Shown here piece after piece: positions 6,390-10,022 of a stretch of DNA of 10,022 nt. Both the position numbers and the translations under genes were made by a program. The DNA lies in assembly GCA_003663115.1 (NCBI GenBank), contig QMZJ01000038.1:1-10022 (forward strand), read 5' to 3'. Numbering within the stretch: position 1 is the first letter of the stretch; every line of letters starts with the position of its first letter. The notes beneath the pieces are model-generated. The model searched no databases and was not told the origin of the DNA. It saw only the letters and a list, made by a program, of their open reading frames with translations. This DNA is from Candidatus Altarchaeales archaeon. Lineage in GTDB: Archaea > Altiarchaeota > Altiarchaeia > IMC4 > QMZM01.

Positions 6390-8120
6390 TCACCCCATCT
6401 TAATCCCTCTTTTTATCCTCCTTATCTCCCTCAGGACGGCTAACTCCTCCTCCGTCAGTTCTTCTTCAGACAGCTGCTTCATATCATCGGATGAGATAAA
6501 TGTATATACCGTATCGTTTTCATGGAGCTGTCTACCCATCGTTACCCCCTCAATGGCTATGGCAACCCTCTGCCCGGTTGTTGCCGATTTTATGGTTTCT
6601 CTCTCCAGCTGGATCTGCTTGATCCTCCCGACTACCCTCCCATCTTCTCTCATTAGCCTGCAACCAGAGGCTATGGTTCCCGCCAGAACTTCAACGCCCA
6701 CAATTGCAGGTTTACTCTGTCTGAATACGTGTTTCGGCAGTAATCTTATTTTTGCCGGTGTGACAATCTTGCCCTCTTTTTCCAGTCTCTCCCTCTCCCG
6801 TTTTATCCAGTCCTCGTAGTCCTCCAGCAGTTTGTATATGATTCTACCCTGGAATATCTCTACATTCTTGTTTTTTGCTAAAATCTTCGCATCCCTTAGT
6901 ATCTCAGAATTGAACGCTAAGATAACCCCCAGAAATTTATCCTCCAGGCTGACCGCAGATGCCTCTATTACATCGGAATTTGAGACCTTTCCGATAGTTG
7001 CCTTCTTTATTGGAATATTTTTTTCCTTTAATGTGTTTATTAATGCCTCCAGAGAACCAATGGTGTCCGCTTTTAAAACAACTCCAGTTGTATCTGTGTG
7101 TATCTCAACATCCTCGATCTCCCGCCTAATCTTCTCGACCATCTCCGAACCGCCAACATACACCGGAGCCCCGGCCAGTGCGTGTTCCAGATTTGGGGCT
7201 GCTATTTTAACCCCGGAGGCGGCACAAACCTCGGGGACATTCTCGAATCTATCCCTTGGGTCTCTCATCTCATCCAGCGGCTTTGGTTTTAATAATGCCT
7301 TGACCTTCGTTAAAATCGGTTCCTTACTGCCGACGACGATCTGATCCCCTTTCCTTATGATCCCCTCATAGAGGATAACATCTATGGTTGTCCCCAACCC
7401 CCTCTCCTCCTTTACCTCCAGGATGGTTCCCCTGCCCGGTGTATCCGTCTCTATAGTCAATCTTTTTCTCAGATACTGTTGCGCCAAACCCATCAGGATC
7501 ATCAGGAGCTCTGGAATTCCATCACCGTTCTTTGCGGAGATCGGGACAACTGCGACCTGCTTTGTAAAGTCGTGAATATTCGAAAATAGATCGGAATCAA
7601 ATCCCTGTTCAGATAACTGAGAAAGTAGTTTATAGAATTTCTTGTAGAACTCATCCTTTACGTGTTGCTGTTGATTCTCAATCCTTTCCTTGGAATTCCA
7701 GCCGTGAATCATATCTATCTTATTAGCTGCCACCACGAATGGAACCCTGTTCTGCCTTAGGATATTTATCGCTTCGATGCTCTGAGGCATTAACCCCTCA
7801 TTAATATCAACTACCAGTATCGCCAGATCCGCAACACTCCCCCCTCTCCTTCTCAGATTTGTGAACGCCTCATGCCCCGGAGTATCGATAAATAATAAAC
7901 CCCTGATCTTTATTTTAAGCCTTAATTTGTCAAGCAATGGACCACATATCACCCTTATTGTTCCAAACGGAACATCAGTAGCTCCAATGTGCTGGGTAAT
8001 CCCTCCAGCCTCCCTGGAGGCTATAACAGTGCCTCTAATCCAGTCAAGAAGTGTCGTCTTCCCATGGTCTATGTGTCCCAGTACAGAGATAATTGGTTCT
8101 CTGATCTTCGTCTCGGGCAT
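6390..8120 (-). CDS. infB: Translation initiation factor aIF5B (IF2-like GTPase)
   Basis: 576 residues, close to the usual archaeal aIF5B length and without the long N-terminal extension of bacterial IF2 or eukaryotic eIF5B. The factor is a GTPase that promotes ribosomal subunit joining and initiator-tRNA positioning. The G domain is complete: G1 GHIDHGKT (15-22), G2 around T42 in GGITQHIGAT, G3 DTPGHE (79-84) with the catalytic His H83, G4 NKID (133-136), G5 SAKNGDG (about 196-202). Then come a beta-barrel domain II (about 230-330), an alpha/beta domain III (about 335-450), and domain IV (about 455-560) ending in short basic helices. No intein interrupts the motifs. The start MPETKIREPIISVLGHIDHG is typical. 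No Shine-Dalgarno sequence is seen; an inverted repeat lies 21-44 bases upstream. It stands 56 bp after the membrane-protein gene and 82 bp before the Dph2 fragment, all on the minus strand. Confidence 0.97.
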   Translation of the reverse strand: MPETKIREPIISVLGHIDHGKTTLLDWIRGTVIASREAGGITQHIGATDVPFGTIRVICGPLLDKLRLKIKIRGLLFIDTPGHEAFTNLRRRGGSVADLAILVVDINEGLMPQSIEAINILRQNRVPFVVAANKIDMIHGWNSKERIENQQQHVKDEFYKKFYKLLSQLSEQGFDSDLFSNIHDFTKQVAVVPISAKNGDGIPELLMILMGLAQQYLRKRLTIETDTPGRGTILEVKEERGLGTTIDVILYEGIIRKGDQIVVGSKEPILTKVKALLKPKPLDEMRDPRDRFENVPEVCAASGVKIAAPNLEHALAGAPVYVGGSEMVEKIRREIEDVEIHTDTTGVVLKADTIGSLEALINTLKEKNIPIKKATIGKVSNSDVIEASAVSLEDKFLGVILAFNSEILRDAKILAKNKNVEIFQGRIIYKLLEDYEDWIKRERERLEKEGKIVTPAKIRLLPKHVFRQSKPAIVGVEVLAGTIASGCRLMREDGRVVGRIKQIQLERETIKSATTGQRVAIAIEGVTMGRQLHENDTVYTFISSDDMKQLSEEELTEEELAVLREIRRIKRGIKMG

Positions 8121-8140
8121 ATATATTATTGGGAATTCTA

Positions 8141-8164
8141 GGATTAAGTAACGGGATTTAATCC
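8141..8164 (-). repeat. Inverted repeat upstream of aIF5B
   Basis: GGATTAA (8141-8147) and TTAATCC (8158-8164) form a perfect 7-bp inverted repeat around a 10-base spacer, inside the 56-bp gap before aIF5B. The arm nearer the gene falls at about -25 from the ATG, where a TATA box for a leaderless transcript would lie. It could be an operator, a 5' RNA hairpin or chance. No T-run follows it in the minus direction, so it does not look like a terminator of the upstream gene. Confidence 0.35.
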
Positions 8165-8176
8165 TTTCTTTCTACA

Positions 8177-9754
8177 TTACTCTGAAGCAATTTCTCCCGA
8201 ATCCCACCTTACCACGGCGGGTGGCAAAAACTCTACATCCTTTATCCTGTACTCCAGAATCGCCCGGTCATCACTATCCAAGGTTCCTATGCGCCATATC
8301 AATTCGGTATCCCTCCTCTCGACCCCGGCGGTTAGGACATCCACCTCCGCCCCCTCCGGAATTCTGTCCACGATTACGCAGTTTTTTATCTCCCTCTTTG
8401 TTTTGTTCCATACAATGACCTTAACGCTCTCTCCATCCTTTTCTTTCTTTATTTCTACATTCCCGAGCTGCGAATACCCCTGGACGATGATAAATATAAA
8501 AATGGCAAATAGGAATAGTAGTAATGGAATCAGAATAAGCATCCAGTTTAATCCTCCCCTCTCTAAGGGCATACAACGGGCATGATCAACAACTATCTGT
8601 GTCCTCTTCCGGTCCAATTCCTTTCCATTCATGTCATATAAAATCGCGATAACATCAAAGGATGTGGGTGAGATATTCTCGGGCGTTTTCCAGCTGAAGG
8701 GTATGGTTTTTACGGAATCGGCTCCAATTAGCCCAGTGTCCTCCTTATCTGTGTAGACTATATTGCCCTTCTCATCCTTAATTTCTAAATTCAGGTATCC
8801 TTTATTCTCGAATTTTCTGCTTATCACATCGACCCTTAAAGTGGCCGACGAATCGGGGCAGTATATTGCATCGGGTTTATCTGGAGCGATTTCTGCTATA
8901 CCGAAGTAACCCTTTGAGACCGGTAGGATCGGTTCACCATTTAGATAGCTCGTTACAATCGTTCTTGTCTCACCTGGCTCTATCCTCCTCGGGTTATAAT
9001 AGAGAATAACGGCAGAATCCCCCAGGATGGATCTGGAGGGGTCTATTTTATATTCCCACGAGGAATACATGCTATTTTTCCAATATGCAACGATAACCCC
9101 GTCCGGATAGCTCTCCTTATCCAGGATTCCGGTAGATATCACAGATGGGTTGTCTACCATATTATAGGCCTTCCAGTACCTGAAATTTAGATCTGAGCCA
9201 TGATATTCTGTCTCGTCAGACCTCAGACCATCTCCGGGGATATAGATCGGAGCACCGTCATTCTCCCCCAGCATGGTATCCAGATGCAGTCTAACCCCGA
9301 CATTAACTACTCTATCGCCATGATTTGTTACCTCCGTTTTTATCCTGACCCCCCGGTCGATCAGCTCGAATCTCTCTTCCACGAGAATATCCTCTGGAAG
9401 CCTCCACGATAACGAAATCCCATCATCCTCGATCTCTGGCTTCTTATCGATATATGGATCCATAAATATCTTATTTCTCGAATCTATGGAATTGGTATAA
9501 ACTATGTCATTAACCTTCACGCTCAGAAAAGTACCCTCCCACGGTTTTGGATACAGATAGGTCAATCTCTCCCACTTATTCCCATCATAAAGACCGCCGA
9601 TGGAGAACGTCCCAATATTTCTACACTTCTCAACCGTGAGATGGATACCCTTTGATACGTCCTTAAGTTCTACCTCGCAGTGCTCGGATGTAATTGATTC
9701 AGATAACATCAATACGACAAAAATTAACAGAATGTATCTACGCCACTGAAACAT
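8177..9754 (-). CDS. Membrane-anchored surface protein: signal peptide, external beta-rich region, one TM helix, internal DUF11-like domain
   Basis: 525 residues. Residues 1-23 are a signal peptide (basic MFQWRRY, then a hydrophobic ILLIFVVLML core). Residues about 24-275 are beta-rich and carry the striking block RLHLDTMLGENDGAPIYIPG (155-174), a motif I associate with otherwise uncharacterised secreted proteins; a mutarotase-like beta-sandwich is my inference. Residues about 285-390 look Ig-like (TLRVDVISR, NLEIKDEKGNIVYTD). A single membrane helix spans about 400-425 (WMLILIPLLLFLFAIFIFII). The tail 430-525 is a DUF11-like domain (IKNCVIVDRIPEGAEVDVL, ending RWDSGEIASE), predicted cytoplasmic. 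Cysteines at 26, 44, about 298 and about 392 are external and could form disulfides. The start ATG at 9752-9754 follows AAGGGA weakly and a TATA-like run at about 9768-9779. aIF5B begins 56 bp downstream. A remnant of a second copy lies just upstream. Function unknown; a sensor or anchor role is a guess. Confidence 0.85.
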   Translation of the reverse strand: MFQWRRYILLIFVVLMLSESITSEHCEVELKDVSKGIHLTVEKCRNIGTFSIGGLYDGNKWERLTYLYPKPWEGTFLSVKVNDIVYTNSIDSRNKIFMDPYIDKKPEIEDDGISLSWRLPEDILVEERFELIDRGVRIKTEVTNHGDRVVNVGVRLHLDTMLGENDGAPIYIPGDGLRSDETEYHGSDLNFRYWKAYNMVDNPSVISTGILDKESYPDGVIVAYWKNSMYSSWEYKIDPSRSILGDSAVILYYNPRRIEPGETRTIVTSYLNGEPILPVSKGYFGIAEIAPDKPDAIYCPDSSATLRVDVISRKFENKGYLNLEIKDEKGNIVYTDKEDTGLIGADSVKTIPFSWKTPENISPTSFDVIAILYDMNGKELDRKRTQIVVDHARCMPLERGGLNWMLILIPLLLFLFAIFIFIIVQGYSQLGNVEIKKEKDGESVKVIVWNKTKREIKNCVIVDRIPEGAEVDVLTAGVERRDTELIWRIGTLDSDDRAILEYRIKDVEFLPPAVVRWDSGEIASE

Positions 9755-9767
9755 TTTAAATCCCTTA

Positions 9768-9779
9768 TTATATTAAATT
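9768..9779 (-). promoter_or_regulatory. Possible TATA box of the membrane-protein gene
   Basis: The minus strand reads TTTAATATAATA, 14-25 bases before the ATG at 9754. With AAGGGA between them, the transcript would have at most a very short leader. This may be the promoter for the membrane protein, aIF5B and the genes beyond it. Confidence 0.35.
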
Positions 9780-9798
9780 CATCAGAAAAAAGATTAAT

Positions 9799-9954
9799 CT
9801 ACCCTGTAATTTTCTCACCAGAGTCCCATCTCAACCTGGCCGGGAGCAGCGCCCCGCCCCCCAGGATCCTGTATTCCAGAACTACAGTGGCTCCGGGTGA
9901 TAGTTTTCCTGTCTCCCAGACGAGTTTATCGCTCTTGAGTTTTGCATCAATTAT
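9799..9954 (-). pseudogene. Remnant of a second copy of the membrane protein's C-terminal domain
   Basis: The frame is open for 51 codons between TAA (9955-9957) and TAG (9799-9801), without an ATG, GTG or TTG near its front. Its translation ends LLPARLRWDSGEKITG and aligns without gaps to the C-terminal 42 residues of the 525-residue protein at 18 of 42 identical positions, including LEYRI and RWDSGE. The rest of a DUF11-like domain, and everything before it, is missing; the frames further upstream to the window edge give no continuation. It is therefore a leftover of a tandem paralogue, not a live gene. The breakpoint lies near 9955, just where the promoter of the plus-strand gene begins, so a rearrangement there may have removed the rest. 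Confidence 0.7.
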
Positions 9955-9961
9955 TTATTTA
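9951..9961 (+). promoter_or_regulatory. Probable TATA box of the plus-strand gene starting at 9981
   Basis: TTATTTATTTA is centred about 25 bases before the ATG at 9981, with no ribosome binding site between. This is the spacing of an archaeal leaderless promoter. It directly abuts the broken end of the minus-strand remnant. Confidence 0.45.
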
Positions 9962-9980
9962 TGGAATTCAAATAGATATT

Positions 9981-10022
9981 ATGGCCGGTTTCGAGGTCTG
10001 GCTGGTTGTGGGTATAATATTC
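9981..10022 (+). CDS. Start of a membrane protein gene, possibly NfeD-like (runs off the right edge)
   Basis: Only 14 codons are visible, from ATG at 9981: MAGFEVWLVVGIIF. A short polar start leading straight into a hydrophobic helix marks an integral membrane protein. The pattern (acidic residue, then WLV.GII) is like the start of NfeD-type proteins, which work with stomatin/SPFH proteins and a membrane protease, but 14 residues cannot prove it. The start is supported by a TATA-like box about 25 bases upstream. An earlier ATG at 9961 stops after four codons. Confidence 0.5.
   Translation, partial: MAGFEVWLVVGIIF

Noticed and set aside
6295..7344. Two plus-strand open frames of 174 and 170 codons
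   Set aside because: They lie antisense to aIF5B, whose motifs are complete, and their translations look like low-complexity Ser/Leu/Ile shadows.
8141..8172. Terminator hairpin with the T-rich run at 8165-8170
   Set aside because: The T-rich run follows the hairpin only on the plus strand, where no gene ends; on the minus strand the hairpin lies before aIF5B with no T-run after it.

Overview
The window is archaeal, most likely euryarchaeal; nothing seen fixes the lineage more finely. Evidence: an archaeal translation factor aIF5B with no bacterial IF2 N-terminal extension, an archaeal-type arginyl-tRNA synthetase, an archaeal Holliday junction resolvase Hjc, the N-terminal part of the diphthamide enzyme Dph2, heavy use of AGA/AGG and ATA codons, and several genes with no ribosome binding site but an AT-rich box about 25 bases before the start codon, as in leaderless archaeal transcripts.

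Layout. Positions 1-3368 (minus strand) hold a two-gene unit: a 966-residue TPR protein followed 32 bp later by a MoxR-type AAA+ ATPase that runs off the left edge. A 60-bp AT-rich divergent promoter region separates it from argS (plus, 3429-5135). argS meets hjc (minus, 5136-5522) stop codon to stop codon with no base between. Upstream of hjc, on the same minus strand and reading right to left, lie a membrane-anchored 525-residue protein (8177-9754), aIF5B (6390-8120), an 88-residue Dph2 N-terminal fragment (6041-6307) and an unrecognised 157-residue ORF (5571-6044) that overlaps the Dph2 fragment by ATGA. At the right end is a startless 51-codon remnant (9799-9954, minus) homologous to the C-terminus of the 525-residue protein, then the first 14 codons of a plus-strand membrane protein (from 9981).

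How the genes fit together. argS, aIF5B and the Dph2 fragment belong to translation (tRNA charging, subunit joining, and elongation-factor-2 modification if it were intact). Hjc belongs to recombination and fork repair. The MoxR/TPR pair looks like an ATPase-chaperone module with a large scaffold; its central beta-sandwich is of the kind found beside MoxR in DUF58-type proteins. The 525-residue protein has a signal peptide, an external beta-rich region, one membrane helix and an internal DUF11-like domain, so it may be a cell-surface sensor or anchor.

The points most worth a second look are the truncated Dph2 gene coupled to an unknown ORF, the TPR-sandwich-TPR protein with a duplicated module beside MoxR, and the remnant of a second copy of the membrane protein. 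No tRNA, rRNA, CRISPR array or insertion sequence was seen, and there is no gene-free stretch longer than 300 bases.
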